In this document: positions 1 to 8,606 of the stretch, one piece after another
Position numbering within the stretch: the first letter of the stretch is position 1
How the letters are laid out: each line of letters opens with the position of its first letter
Assembly: GCA_963837285.1 (NCBI GenBank)
Contig: CAWIMS010000002.1
Span: 248,001 to 312,000 of the forward strand
Source of the DNA: Planosporangium sp963837285
GTDB lineage: Bacteria > Actinomycetota > Actinomycetes > Mycobacteriales > Micromonosporaceae
DNA: 64,000 nt
Direction: 5' to 3'
The notes under the pieces: generated by a model
Seen by the model: only the letters and a program-made list of their open reading frames with translations
Told to the model about the DNA's origin: nothing
Databases searched by the model: none
Made by a program: the position numbers and the translations under genes

Positions 1-2
1 CC

Positions 3-614
3 GAGTTGCAGGCCCGCCTGCACCGGGGCAACACCCGCCGCGACCGGGGCAAGGTCGAGGCCGAGATCGCCACCATCCTCAAACCCCGCTGGGTCGGTGA
101 CATCATCACCGCGACCCTCACCGGTGACACCCCGGCCACCTTCCGGCTGTCATGGCGCACCAACCCCCAGGCCCGCAAGCGGCTGGAACAGCGCCTGTTC
201 GGCAAGCGGATCCTGTTCACCAACCGCGACCTCTGGCCGGTGGCCGATGTGGTCGCCGCCTACCGCTCACAGTCGGAGGCGGAGTTCGGATTCCGGCAGT
301 TGAAGGACCCGCACGTGGTCTCCTTCAGCCCCATGCACCACTTCACCGACCAGAAGATCCGGGTACACCTGTTCACCTGCGTCCTTGCCCTCGCCACCGC
401 CCACCTCATGCGCCGCACCGCCGAGAGCGCCGGCCTGCACCTGTCGGTCCGCGAACTCCTCGAACACCTCGAAGGCATCGGCGAGACCGTCCTGCTCCAC
501 CACGACGGCGGCAAAGGCCGACCCCGCGCCCAACGCCTACTCACCGACATGAACGACACCCAACAGCGCCTGTTCGACCTGTTCACCCTCGGCCAGTACG
601 CCCCGACCCGCTGA
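3..614 (+). CDS. IS1634-type transposase, C-terminal part (runs in from the window edge)
   Basis: The frame is open from the first bases of the window and ends with TGA at 612-614, so only the last 203 or so residues are visible. They match the C-terminal half of IS1634/IS4-group DDE transposases: the block SEAEFGFRQLKDP carries the catalytic glutamate and is followed by the conserved HHFTDQKIRVHLF stretch and a helical tail. It would cut and join the ends of its own IS. The insertion probably truncates the methyltransferase fragment just downstream. The element's right end must lie between about 614 and 720 but I could not define its inverted repeat, because the left end is outside the window. 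Family assignment is by motif recognition. Confidence 0.8.
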   Translation, partial: ELQARLHRGNTRRDRGKVEAEIATILKPRWVGDIITATLTGDTPATFRLSWRTNPQARKRLEQRLFGKRILFTNRDLWPVADVVAAYRSQSEAEFGFRQLKDPHVVSFSPMHHFTDQKIRVHLFTCVLALATAHLMRRTAESAGLHLSVRELLEHLEGIGETVLLHHDGGKGRPRAQRLLTDMNDTQQRLFDLFTLGQYAPTR

Positions 615-693
615 CCAGCACCACCACCCGGCCTGGGTAATACACCGAAGCCTCACCAAACAGGGCCCCTACCAGCCCAAACACCAAAGTCGA

Positions 694-912
694 TCATGAA
701 AAGGGGGAAACTCCGGCTAGGCCGTGTACCGGCACACCGCGGGCGCGCAAGGCGGCGGCGACGATGCCGGTACCCACGCCAACCTCGAGCACCCCGCCCG
801 CCGCCAGCCAGGACACCAGGTCGGCGGCGATACGCTCGCCGCGGACAGCTCCTCCGCGATTTTCGTCGTACTGATCGGCGATCCGATCGAAGTTGAGCGA
901 GACACCCGCCAT
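694..912 (-). pseudogene. class I SAM-dependent methyltransferase, N-terminal fragment
   Basis: The product starts MAGVSLNFDRIADQYDE and reaches the SAM-binding glycine motif VLEVGVGTGIVAAAL at about residues 41-55. It then loses homology after GVPVHGL, where a methyltransferase would continue into the second strand with its acidic residue. Only about 70 of the usual 230-250 residues remain. The break faces the IS1634-type transposase end at about 615-720, so IS insertion or an IS-linked deletion probably removed the rest. It should have no activity because the substrate domain is missing. Confidence 0.65.
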
Positions 913-1115
913 GCCGGCACGCTAACGCATACCAGGGCCACAGCGCCGCCCAGCGCATCCGGATTTGCCGCATACCGGGCGGGTCAGCTGATGAGGTCGC
1001 CGGTCGGAACCGTGGCTCCGGCGCCGAGCCCGGTTGCGATGCCGCCGAGGTTCGCGGCTTGGCAAGTGCCTGGTACGCAGAAGCCCGGTGGGATCGTTCG
1101 TCGCCAGGCGAAGGC

Positions 1116-1922
1116 TCAGTCGGCAGGCGGGAAACGGGCGGCGAACGCCGCCCGCACCGGGGTCCCCTTCGTGTGATCCAGTACGGCGAACACCACCTGG
1201 TTGAACCATCCGGCGCTGTCGACCAGCGCATCAGCGAACACGCCGGCCACCGTCGCCGGGTCGTTGCGGAAGACGCCGCACCCCCACGCGCCGAGCACGA
1301 GGCGCCGATGACCGTGGGCGGCGGCCACCGCGAGTACCCGCCGGGCACGGACGGCGAGGACGGCGGCCACCTGGCCGGCGCGGCCGGCCGGTACGGCGCC
1401 GCGGTTGGGCGCGGCCGCGGTCAGGAATGACACGTCGTACGGGGTTTCGAGGAGTCGGCCGTCGTCATCGCGGAAGACCGGAACGCCGGGCGAATGGATC
1501 ACCCGGTCGCTGTAGAGGCTGTCGCTGCGGGATCGGTGGAACGCGTAGAACTGGGGCACGGCGGTGAGGCAGCAGTACAGCGCCGATGCCCGGGCGATGC
1601 TTTCCTCGTGCGCCTGGGCACCGGTACGGAAGCCGCCGCCCGGGTTCTTCGCGGAGGCGAAGACGAGCGCGGCCACGTCGCCGTCGTGGGCCAGCCGGCG
1701 GCTGGCCGCCAACGTGCTCTCCCCCGTCACCGAAACGGTGGGCACCTTGCCGGTTGATGGTGGCGTGGCCAGCGGTTGCGTGGGCTGGTACAGCCGGGTG
1801 CCGGCGACCGCCGCGCGTATCCCGTCCGCCAGGTCGACGCTGCCGCCGCTGGGCGTGCGGTAGCTGCCAGCGTCGAGGACCTGCAACGTATCGCGGGCGA
1901 GATCGCGCAGCTTCGTGCTCAC
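1116..1922 (-). CDS. TIGR02452-family protein, bacterial PARG-like macrodomain
   Basis: From a GTG at 1922 this encodes about 268 residues, the normal size for the TIGR02452 (DUF2263) family related to poly(ADP-ribose) glycohydrolase macrodomains. The ADP-ribose signature is present: ASAKNPGGGFRTGAQAHEE (the GGG loop and the catalytic-type EE region), and later LGAWGCGVFRNDP, the phosphate-loop-like segment. By family it would hydrolyse or bind ADP-ribose adducts in the cytoplasm. The same frame continues upstream without a stop into an unrelated conserved segment (2025-2423), joined by about 35 residues of low-complexity Arg/Ser-rich sequence. I infer the PARG gene starts at or near the GTG and that the longer frame is a fusion remnant. 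Confidence 0.75.
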   Translation of the reverse strand: MSTKLRDLARDTLQVLDAGSYRTPSGGSVDLADGIRAAVAGTRLYQPTQPLATPPSTGKVPTVSVTGESTLAASRRLAHDGDVAALVFASAKNPGGGFRTGAQAHEESIARASALYCCLTAVPQFYAFHRSRSDSLYSDRVIHSPGVPVFRDDDGRLLETPYDVSFLTAAAPNRGAVPAGRAGQVAAVLAVRARRVLAVAAAHGHRRLVLGAWGCGVFRNDPATVAGVFADALVDSAGWFNQVVFAVLDHTKGTPVRAAFAARFPPAD

Positions 1923-2024
1923 GCCGACCGATTCTGTCCGAGCCCGTCGGCTATGGCGACTCGTTATCGACACCACCGTCGGGCGGCGGATGGGTCTCGA
2001 CCGGGTCGACCGCGGCGTCCGGGT

Positions 2025-2423
2025 GCCGGCGGCGCGGAACAGGCCGAGCAAGCGGCGGGCCGGCTGGCTGTCCGGGTCGAACGTGAACCAGCTGGGAACC
2101 ACGAAGTCTGGCTGGAATGAGATCGCCCTACCGTTGCGACACCGGAAGCAGAACGCAATCTCGGCGAGGACGGTTGGCCCGTTGCGAAGCCGGATGGCGT
2201 ACCGGGGGACGAAGCACCGCATCTGCTTAGCCTCGGGCAACGCCGCGACCAGGGCCAACACCGCATGCACCTGCTCACCGTGCCAGCCACCGGCGACGGC
2301 CCCACGGATGGCGGTCCGCCCGTTCCAGCCACCAGCTTGTTCCGCCGAGGCCTCGACGCCGTCGATGTCGCGGACCCGGTGAGGGTCTCCGATCACTGGC
2401 ACGACGACAAGTCTCTCAGACAA
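2025..2423 (-). pseudogene. conserved hypothetical protein joined in frame to the PARG-like gene
   Basis: About 133 residues from MSERLVVVPVIGDPHRV to LLGLFRAAGT look like a real protein: hydrophobic and charged residues alternate sensibly, and there is a conserved-looking stretch, AEIAFCFRCRNG, followed by WFTFDPDSQPARRLL. I recognise the general pattern from actinobacterial hypothetical proteins but cannot name a function. After residue 133 the sequence turns into Arg/Ser/Thr-rich text typical of a wrong frame, and then enters the PARG-like domain. The simplest reading is a small gene that lost its stop by an indel. A genuine two-domain protein cannot be excluded. Confidence 0.4.
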
Positions 2424-2592
2424 GAGGCCGCGCCAATCGCTCCGGCACCTTGTGCCGCCACCACGTCGGGCTTGGTGACAACGACGCCTTGCGGCGGAAC
2501 TCTCTCAAACGTCCTCTATCCGATGGCGCGTAGCGTGCGTTACGGCTGTCTCGGGACGAGAATGGTGCCGGGGCCGGTGCGCCGTCGCTACG

Positions 2593-3126
2593 GTGAAGGT
2601 GATGTTCGATCTGGCCCACCGCCCGTTGGCTTTCCTCGATGTCGATGGTGTGCTGATCCCGTTGCGGGCCCGGGCGGTCGGTAGCGAGCCTCGCCGGGAC
2701 GGTGCTCTCACAGCGTCGGACGACGGGAGCGACGATCCGCTCCTGGGTCGGCTCGATCCCGATGACGGGCAACGGCTCTCGGCGCTGGGATGCCCGTTGG
2801 TGTGGGCGACGACCTGGATGGGCGAGGCCAACGAGGTGGTCGCGCCGCGGCTGGGCCTTCCCCGGCTGCCGGTCGTCGAGTGGCCGGACACCGACGACCA
2901 GCCAGAGCATGGCCGGCACTGGAAGACAGTGTTCCTCACCGAATGGGCGGCTGGGCAACCGTTCGTGTGGCTTGACGACGAGATCACCGACACCGACCGC
3001 CGATGGGTCGCAGCGCACCACCCGGCCCCGGCGTTGCTGCACCGGGTCGACCCGTACGTCGGCCTGACCGAGGCCGACTTCGCACGGGTTCGCCAGTGGC
3101 TGCAAGACCGCATCAACAGATCTTGA
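2593..3126 (+). CDS. HAD-superfamily protein, HAD_SAK type (RNA-repair-associated HAD domain)
   Basis: The 177-residue product opens with the HAD nucleophile motif FLDVDGVLIPL (residues 14-24, DxDG). It has a serine/threonine motif-II region, VWATTWMGEANE, then HWKTVFLTEW (possible motif III lysine) and WLDDEITDTDRRW (acidic motif IV). This order and size match the small single-domain HAD family first described in 'Swiss Army Knife' RNA-repair proteins, here stand-alone. It would be a cytoplasmic phosphatase; the substrate is unknown. The start is GTG 2593, with an alternative ATG at 2602. It is divergent from the PARG-like gene. The neighbourhood hints at nucleotide or ADP-ribose metabolism, but that is inference. 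Confidence 0.7.
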   Translation: MKVMFDLAHRPLAFLDVDGVLIPLRARAVGSEPRRDGALTASDDGSDDPLLGRLDPDDGQRLSALGCPLVWATTWMGEANEVVAPRLGLPRLPVVEWPDTDDQPEHGRHWKTVFLTEWAAGQPFVWLDDEITDTDRRWVAAHHPAPALLHRVDPYVGLTEADFARVRQWLQDRINRS

Positions 3127-3368
3127 TCGCCTTCACGCTCATACCGCCGACCGAGCGCTACCCAGCGTCACCATGAGCGGACCGAGCAGGCGTCCCATCG
3201 TGCCGAATTGAGTGTGTGGACACGCTCGGCTCTCCACGCCCGAAGATCTTGATGTCCTGTGGCGACGAGAACGGCGGCGACGATTCGGTGTTGTGGCAGC
3301 TCGAAGCGTGGGCTGACTGGCGTCGGGGTGGCGGTCGGCTCTATATGGTGGCGTGTTGCCGCGGCGGG

Positions 3369-3587
3369 TCAGCGGGTGAGTCCGGTGAGGGAGTCTCCGA
3401 TGAGTTTGGCGCCGATGACCAGGCAGAGTACGGACATGATGACGGCGTTGTGGCGGCTCATCCAGTTTTTGAGGTGGGCAAGTAGCTGGGCTGAGCGGTC
3501 GCCCATCGTTAGGTAGATCACGACGGGTGCTGCGATGGTGAGTGTTCCGATCACGGTGAAGGCGGCGTATGCGAGACAAGCCTCGGC
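3369..3587 (-). pseudogene. GAP-family (LysE-like) membrane protein, C-terminal fragment
   Basis: The last 72 residues, from AEACLAYAAFTVIGTLTI to KLIGDSLTGLTR, contain two membrane segments separated by MGDRSAQLLAHLKNWMSRHN. This is the characteristic end of actinobacterial GAP-family proteins, which are six-helix membrane proteins related to LysE exporters. Sequence upstream (3588-3900 on this strand) does not continue the family, so about two thirds of the gene is missing. The break lies next to the operon fragment on the opposite strand that starts near 3603, marking an old recombination junction. Confidence 0.65.
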
Positions 3588-3602
3588 GAGCGGCTGTGGG
3601 GC

Positions 3603-3896
3603 GTGCGGCTCATTGACCTCGCGCCGCACATGGTTGTCGTCGACACCGACGTTCGTGCTGTACGCATCTTGAAGATCCTGTACCTGAATACCACGATTCT
3701 CGTAGCGACACTCCACGGTGGGAGCCAGACGGCGTTTCCTGAAGCCAGGGTTATTGCTGAGGCGTGTCGGACGATGACCCTCGTCGAGACAGACGTCGAC
3801 GCTGTGGCCGTCGCCATCCCGCGAGACGACTGGCCAACGCAGCTCTTCACGACGGCGTACATGCGCACAGCCGTCCAGCTTCCGGGGATTCTCTAA
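3603..3896 (+). CDS. hypothetical protein fragment, first gene of a damaged operon
   Basis: A 97-residue product, probably the C-terminal part of a larger protein whose start was lost at the GAP-gene junction. Its end, MTLVETDVDAVAVAIPRDDW followed by an aromatic segment and a VQLPGIL terminus, looks like folded protein. Base composition here is lower in GC than in the flanks. It ends 20 nt before the next gene, suggesting an operon with the 104-residue protein and the ATPase that follow. I do not recognise a family. Confidence 0.4.
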   Translation: MRLIDLAPHMVVVDTDVRAVRILKILYLNTTILVATLHGGSQTAFPEARVIAEACRTMTLVETDVDAVAVAIPRDDWPTQLFTTAYMRTAVQLPGIL

Positions 3897-3916
3897 CGGG
3901 ACCAACCGCGACTCTG

Positions 3917-4231
3917 GTGGGCTATGGGCTCGTCGACACCCTATGCAAGCACCTTGAAGGGGCTATACCCGCGTGGGAGGTCATCGAACGGGCAAGCAAC
4001 CGTATCGGAAGGACCGATCTCCACCAGGTCGCGGCAAGGCACGCGGGCACGTCGATCGGACAGATCACCGTCGAAGGACAACGGGCGCGTCAGGCGGCAA
4101 AGCGGACCGCCTGGGGGAACCTTCCTGACCAACTCGACGAACGAGTAGCGAGGTTCGTCGTCGCCGTCGTCAACAACGAGACTGTAGAGGATGCTTTGGC
4201 CGAACTCGTCCTGGAGACACGCGGTGATTAG
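3917..4231 (+). CDS. hypothetical protein upstream of a RecF/SMC-like ATPase
   Basis: From GTG 3917 this gives 104 residues (GYGLVDTLCKHLEGAIPAWE to LAELVLETRGD), predicted to be almost entirely helical. Its last codons overlap the GTG start of the ATPase gene (4224), so the two are translationally coupled. The arrangement of a small helical protein followed by an SMC/RecF-like ATPase resembles several ATPase-based defence cassettes, for example the middle component of ABC three-component systems. I see no diagnostic motif, so that is only a contextual guess. Confidence 0.5.
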   Translation: MGYGLVDTLCKHLEGAIPAWEVIERASNRIGRTDLHQVAARHAGTSIGQITVEGQRARQAAKRTAWGNLPDQLDERVARFVVAVVNNETVEDALAELVLETRGD

Positions 4232-4752
4232 GCGACTGACATTGAGGAATTGGCGCAGCTACGAGGACGTCACCATCGAGTTCGAAGCGGGGACGACTTT
4301 CGTAGTTGCATCCAATGGCGTGGGCAAGACCTCGTTGGTTGAGGCTGCACGGTGGGCCCTCTTCGGCGGGATCGCGTCGGGTGGCCACGGCGCGATCCGC
4401 GCGGGTGCAGCCTCCGCTGTCGCGACTGTCGAACTCGAACTTCCAGACCTGCACGTCCTCTCTGTTGAAAGAACGATCGAAGGCAAGGCCCGTCGCGCCG
4501 CCCAGGTCCCTGTCGTCCGGCTCGACGGAGCGCTCGTACCCCGCGAGGAACTGGACCACCATCTGGTCAGTGCCTACGGTACCGAGCCCAGCTTCCTCGC
4601 CCGCCTAACCATGCCCGCGGTCGACCGAGAGCATGACATGCCCACCGCACTTGGCTTGGAGGAGCACCTTGGCCGATACTACGGAATCGACGGCCTCAGA
4701 ACTGCGGTCGAGCAGCTTAACGCCCGGCGCAAGGCCACCGAAGCCCACATTA
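4224..4752 (+). pseudogene. RecF/SMC/Rad50-like ATPase, N-terminal part, cut off by an IS
   Basis: The product VIRRLTLRNWRSYEDVTIEF reads straight into a Walker A, ASNGVGKTSLVEAARWALFG (about residues 31-50). This is the standard N-terminus of RecF, SbcC/Rad50 and DndD-type ATPases, which sense or process DNA ends. About 175 residues remain. There is no coiled coil, ABC signature or Walker B, because the gene is interrupted at the TA (4751-4752) used by the IS630-like element. Sequence beyond the two ISs does not continue this gene but enters the 3' part of an antisense gene, so more than a simple insertion occurred. The protein must be inactive. Confidence 0.7.
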
Positions 4753-5881
4753 AAGATCTTTCGTGATCGGGTTCATCCTGGTTGGGTGAGGCGATTCGAG
4801 TCTGTGCTGGTCAACGGTGGTGGTATGGCACAGGGGTACTCGAAGGCCGAGCGTGAGCAGGCCGAGGCGCGGCGGTTGGCCGCCGCGGCGTGGTTCGCCG
4901 AGGGGGTGCCGCAGGCGGAGATCGCCCGCCGGTTGGCGGTCACGCCCGCGGCGGTGTGGAAGTGGCGCCAGCGTTGGTTGGCCGCTGGTGCTGACGGGTT
5001 GCGCAGCCGGGGGCAGCCCGGGCATCCGCCGCTGCTGGACCAGGCGCAGCAGGCGGAGTTGGCTGAGATCGTCAAGGCCGACCCGACGGCGTGCGGGTTC
5101 GACGGTGGGTGGACCCTCGCGCGGGTCGCGGCGGTGATCCGCCGCCGGTTCGGGGTGCTCTACCGGTACCCGTCGGTGGTGTGGAGCCTGCTGCACCGGA
5201 TGGGGTTCAGCGTGCAGAAACCGGCCCGCCGTGCCCTCGAACGCGACGAGGCGGCCATCGACGCGTGGCGTGGACACACCTGGACCCAACTCGTGGAACC
5301 GCCCGAGCCCGCGGGGCATGGATCTGCTGCGCCGACGAGTCCGGCCTGAACCTGATCCCACCGGTGCGTACCACCTGGGCGCCCCGCGGGCAGACCCCGA
5401 TCCTGTACCACCACTGGCGGCGCGGCGATCAGCTCAGCGTCGCGGCGTTCGTCTGCTACCACCCCGACGGGCGCCGGGTGCGGCTGCTGACCGACCACAC
5501 CACCGGCGCCTACACCACCGCCACCCTCATCCAAGCGCTGCAACGCCTACCAACCGTGCTCGACCACGCGCCGGTGACCCTCGTCTGGGACGGGCTGCCC
5601 GCCCACCGCAGCACCGCCATGAAGACCTGGCTCGCCGACCAGCGCGACTGGCTCCAGGCCGTCGCACTGCCCGGCTACGCGCCCGAGCTCAATCCCGTCG
5701 AACCCCTCTGGTCAGCGATCAAAGGCAAAGACCTAGCCAACTACGCCGCCACCGACATCACCGACCTGTGGCACACCACCCGCCGCGCTCTCGCCCGTAT
5801 CCGTCGCAACCCCACCTTGCTGTGGTCATTCCTGGCCCACACCGGCCTCCAAATCACCACAACCTGATCACGAAAGATCTT
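4753..5881 (+). mobile_element. IS630-like insertion sequence, complete, with perfect ends and TA duplication
   Basis: Both ends read AAGATCTTTCGTGATC inward as perfect terminal inverted repeats, and the element is bordered by TA on each side (4751-4752 and 5882-5883), the target duplication expected for IS630/mariner-type transposition. The repeat contains the self-complementary AAAGATCTTT. The 1.13-kb body holds one transposase in two overlapping frames. Intact ends and a readable transposase suggest recent arrival. It interrupts the RecF-like ATPase gene. Confidence 0.9.
4825..5867 (+). CDS. IS630-family transposase made from two frames (-1 shift)
   Basis: The first frame starts at ATG 4825 (MAQGYSKAEREQAEARRL) and carries the N-terminal helix-turn-helix (VPQAEIARRLAVTPAAVWKWRQR). 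It stops at 5347-5349. The catalytic half lies in the -1 frame and continues to 5867: ICCADESGLNLIPP (first D), VTLVWDGLPAHRS (second D) and LPGYAPELNPVEPLWS (E region), the DDE set of IS630 transposases. The switch falls near 5310-5345, around a G-rich run. Many IS630 members use ribosomal frameshifting at this place, so this can be functional rather than a mutation; the slippery site is not proven. Confidence 0.8.
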
Positions 5882-5885
5882 TAAC

Positions 5886-7399
5886 CTTCGCGTTTAACGT
5901 CGTTTGGCTTGTTGATGAGTCTTGGTGTTGGTCTTTTTGGCTGCTGGGTGGCGGGTTGCGGGTGTTGACGTGCGGCCTTTGGGTCGTCCGGGGCCTGGCC
6001 TGGAGGGTTTCGGCCAGGTGGTTGGGTTGTTCAGGCGTGGGAGTAGGTGCGCGAAACCTGCCCGGACTCGGCTGGGGGTCATTTTGTCGGCTGGTAGTGG
6101 CGGCTGCCAGGGCAGGCGGTGATCGGCGACGTGGTTGCGGGCCAGGCGTAGTTGGGTCAGCGCGGCGAGGATGAGCCAGGTCCACCGGTCGGCCTGCTCG
6201 GGGGTGCGGATCTTCGGGGTGGTCGCGCCGAGGGTCTGCTTGGCGAAGCGGATGGTGTGTTCAATATCGAATCTGCGGACGTAGGCCCGCCAGATCCGGT
6301 CCAGGTCCGCGGTGCTGGCGGGCGGTCCGGTCCACCACAGCCACAGGGTTTTCGGGGCCCGGTCGCGGCGGCCGGGTAGCCGGGAGACCTGTAGCCGGAT
6401 GATGGTGGCTTCCACGATGGTCATGGCCTGGTCCGGGTCGCGGTAGGTGCGCTGGTGAGGGTGCAGCCGGTGCCAGGCTCGTACGTCAACGTGCCCGTAC
6501 TGGTCGTCGTCACATGTGTGTACCGCGTCGGGTGCCGGCCAGGTGGAGGGGGCGGCGCAAGAGAACCGGTCGCCGTGGCGGCGCGGGCGTCCGCCCTGCC
6601 CCGGCCGCCGGGGTGGAGCCGGGGTGAAGAACTTACGGTCGTCGCGGACGCGCACCACGATCTGGGCGGGCACGTCGGACAGTCCGACCGACAGTTGGAT
6701 CGGGTCGAAGCCGGCGTCGAACGCGAACAGCGGTATCACCGGCCCGGGTTCAAGCCGTGCCAGCAGGGCATGGACGCTTGCCACCGCGGCGGTATTGAGG
6801 TTGTCGTCGACGGCCAGCCGGTGGGTATGCAGCGGCGCGGTCCACGAGTCCGCGCTCGCGGACAGGCCCACGATCCACAGGTAGCACCAGCCGGCCACGA
6901 TGGGTTGCCCGGCCGAGTGCCGCGACGGGTGGTAGTAGAAGCCCCGGCCGGGTGAGCATTCCGCGTCGCAGCGCGCCCAGGTCGTGACGTCGACGGCGAA
7001 GTCCGGTCGCCAGCCGGCGGGCCGGTGGGCGGCCAACACGTCGTCGAGCATGTCGGCGTCGATGTCGCCGCAAGACAGGGCCGCGTAGGCGCTGCCGTGG
7101 CCGCGGCGGCTACCCGCTGCGAGGGTGAGATGCGCGACACCGGCCACCGGGATTGGTGAGCACAGCCCGTCGAGCAGTTCGAACAACCCGTCCGCGCGGG
7201 CGGTCAGGCAGTCGTAGAAGTCAGCGCGGAACCGGCGAAGGTCATCCTGGCCAACCTCGGCCGGCTGGGAGACACTACAGGAAGTGGCCACCTTGTCCTC
7301 CTTCGAGCAGATTTGGTCGTCTACTCAAAGAGTGACCAGGTGGCCGCCCCATCAGCCACTCCAGGGCGCCAAGAGCGGATCAAACGTTAAACGCGAAGC
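5886..7399 (-). mobile_element. IS701-like insertion sequence, complete
   Basis: The ends share CTTCGCGTTTAACGT as inverted repeats (5886-5900 and, inverted, 7384-7398). The flanks show TAAC on each side (5882-5885 and 7400-7403), a plausible 4-bp target duplication. The left TAAC overlaps the TA created by the neighbouring IS630-like element, so this IS inserted right at that element's edge, later in time. The interior is filled by one intact transposase gene on the minus strand. Confidence 0.8.
5894..7291 (-). CDS. IS701-like DDE transposase (NF041680-type)
   Basis: The 465-residue product is full length for the IS701-related actinobacterial transposases. It contains the RNase-H-like strands LFAFDAGFDPIQLSVGL (a DDE aspartate) and VRVRDDRKFFTP. 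The C-terminal block FDIEHTIRFAKQTLG (E motif) is followed by RTPEQADRWTWLILAALTQL. The extreme C-terminus is Lys/Arg/Thr-rich. It lies entirely inside the inverted repeats and reads opposite to the neighbouring IS630 transposase. No frame damage is visible, so it is probably active. Confidence 0.85.
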   Translation of the reverse strand: MATSCSVSQPAEVGQDDLRRFRADFYDCLTARADGLFELLDGLCSPIPVAGVAHLTLAAGSRRGHGSAYAALSCGDIDADMLDDVLAAHRPAGWRPDFAVDVTTWARCDAECSPGRGFYYHPSRHSAGQPIVAGWCYLWIVGLSASADSWTAPLHTHRLAVDDNLNTAAVASVHALLARLEPGPVIPLFAFDAGFDPIQLSVGLSDVPAQIVVRVRDDRKFFTPAPPRRPGQGGRPRRHGDRFSCAAPSTWPAPDAVHTCDDDQYGHVDVRAWHRLHPHQRTYRDPDQAMTIVEATIIRLQVSRLPGRRDRAPKTLWLWWTGPPASTADLDRIWRAYVRRFDIEHTIRFAKQTLGATTPKIRTPEQADRWTWLILAALTQLRLARNHVADHRLPWQPPLPADKMTPSRVRAGFAHLLPRLNNPTTWPKPSRPGPGRPKGRTSTPATRHPAAKKTNTKTHQQAKRR

Positions 7400-7403
7400 T
7401 AAC

Positions 7404-8362
7404 CCGATGTTGGCGAACGCCACCAGCTCGGCCGGGTTGTCCATGTCGATGCCGAGCCGGGCGGCCCGGCGGCGTTTCCAGCTGGCATCGTCGGCTCCCG
7501 CGGTCGCGGCGGCGTCGTCCGGGCCGGTGCCGCCGCGGCGCAACTGGCTGTACTGGGTGACAGTATCCGGATCGGCCATGACGTCGGTCGGGGCGCCGAC
7601 GGCCAAGGCCCGAGCCACCGGCAGCCACATTCCGACGTACCGGTAGCCGGACAAGGTCTGTGGGCCGGCGAAGCGGACCTCGTCCTCTGCGAGGTCGGCG
7701 TCGCGCACGAACGCGTACCGGCCGCGCAGCATCGCCGGTTCGTCATAGCAGGCGGCGGCCTGCTCGCCCAGGACGGCCTCGCTCCCCAGCAGGTCCCAAA
7801 TGGCGGGGCCGCAGTACACGGTGCGTACATCGATCCCGCCGTCAACGCAGGCGGCGGCCAGGTCGAAGATCACGCGCGTAAGCCGCTGGCGGGCTGGCTT
7901 GTTGTCGCCGTCACGCCTGCCTGCGGCCCGGCCGCGGGCGGTGACCGGGTCGACGACGTCAACACGGTGGTTATCGACGAGGACGACCGCGGCCACGCCG
8001 CCGTCTGGCTCTAGTGCTGCGTCCAGGTCAGCAGGCCCGGCCAGGCGGCTGTCGTGGACCACTACGTCGATGCCGCCGGCGGGCAGCCGCACTGACCGGG
8101 CGGCCGGACCGGCGGTGACCCTGCGATGCTCCCATTCCAGGCCGGCGTCGACCCTGACCGGGATTCCGCGGCCGGTCAACGTCCACAGCCGGTCCACGCC
8201 CCGCACGTCCAGCAGGGCCAGTACCACCCGGGCCTCGCCGGCGCGCAGCACGACCTGCCGTGACGGCGGCGGGCCGTCGCGACCGTTGATCACGGCACGA
8301 CTCATAGGCATGACATCCGCCATAAGACCACAACGGGCTGCGGCCCCATCGTTGTGCCTCAC
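7404..8362 (-). pseudogene. uncharacterised protein, C-terminus replaced by IS701-like element
   Basis: The frame runs from 8362 and encodes about 320 native residues. Its last residues (up to a stop at 7352) come from the end of the IS701-like element, so the original C-terminus is gone. Recognisable stretches are VVLVDNHRVDVVDPVTARGR, a cysteine-containing VYCGPAIWDLL, and GYRYVGMWLPVARAL. No motif lets me name a family. The end DDASWKRRRAARLGIDMDNP is basic. A better start may be at the MADVMPMSRAVINGRDG segment. Upstream lies an unrelated transposase scrap. Confidence 0.5.
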
Positions 8363-8606
8363 CCGCCCAGCACCTCGTGGGCCGACCCGATCGAGGCGCA
8401 GTTCGGGCCGCTGCGGGCGTTCACCATGGCCAACTCCCGACTACCCCAACCACGTCGTGCTGGCCCGAGACCTGCAGGCGTACCTGCGCTGGCTCAACGC
8501 GAATGCCCGCCACCCCGACGCGATCGCCGCCCAACGCCGAGAACGGGCCCGCGTCCGCAGCGAACGCCACCAACGCTGGGGCCGCCCACACGCCCAAGCC
8601 GCCTGA
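8350..8606 (+). pseudogene. IS630-family transposase, C-terminal scrap with a frameshift
   Basis: Reading two frames in succession gives a typical IS630 C-terminus: WADPIEAQFGPLRAFTMANS in one frame (about 8377-8435), then DYPNHVVLARDLQAYLRWLN and RHPDAIAAQRRERARVRSE in another frame to the stop at 8604-8606. The first segment holds the NPIE-like motif around the catalytic glutamate. Nothing upstream supplies the rest of the protein. This copy differs in sequence from the two other IS630 elements in the window. Confidence 0.6.

Noticed and set aside
1116..2423. One 435-residue protein read from the open frame
   Set aside because: Residues 134-168 or so are wrong-frame-like Arg/Ser-rich text between two unrelated conserved parts; the PARG part alone has normal family length.
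4825..5867. IS630 transposase as a pseudogene
   Set aside because: Two-frame organisation is common in this IS family and the ends are perfect, so I kept it as a probable frameshift-expressed gene.
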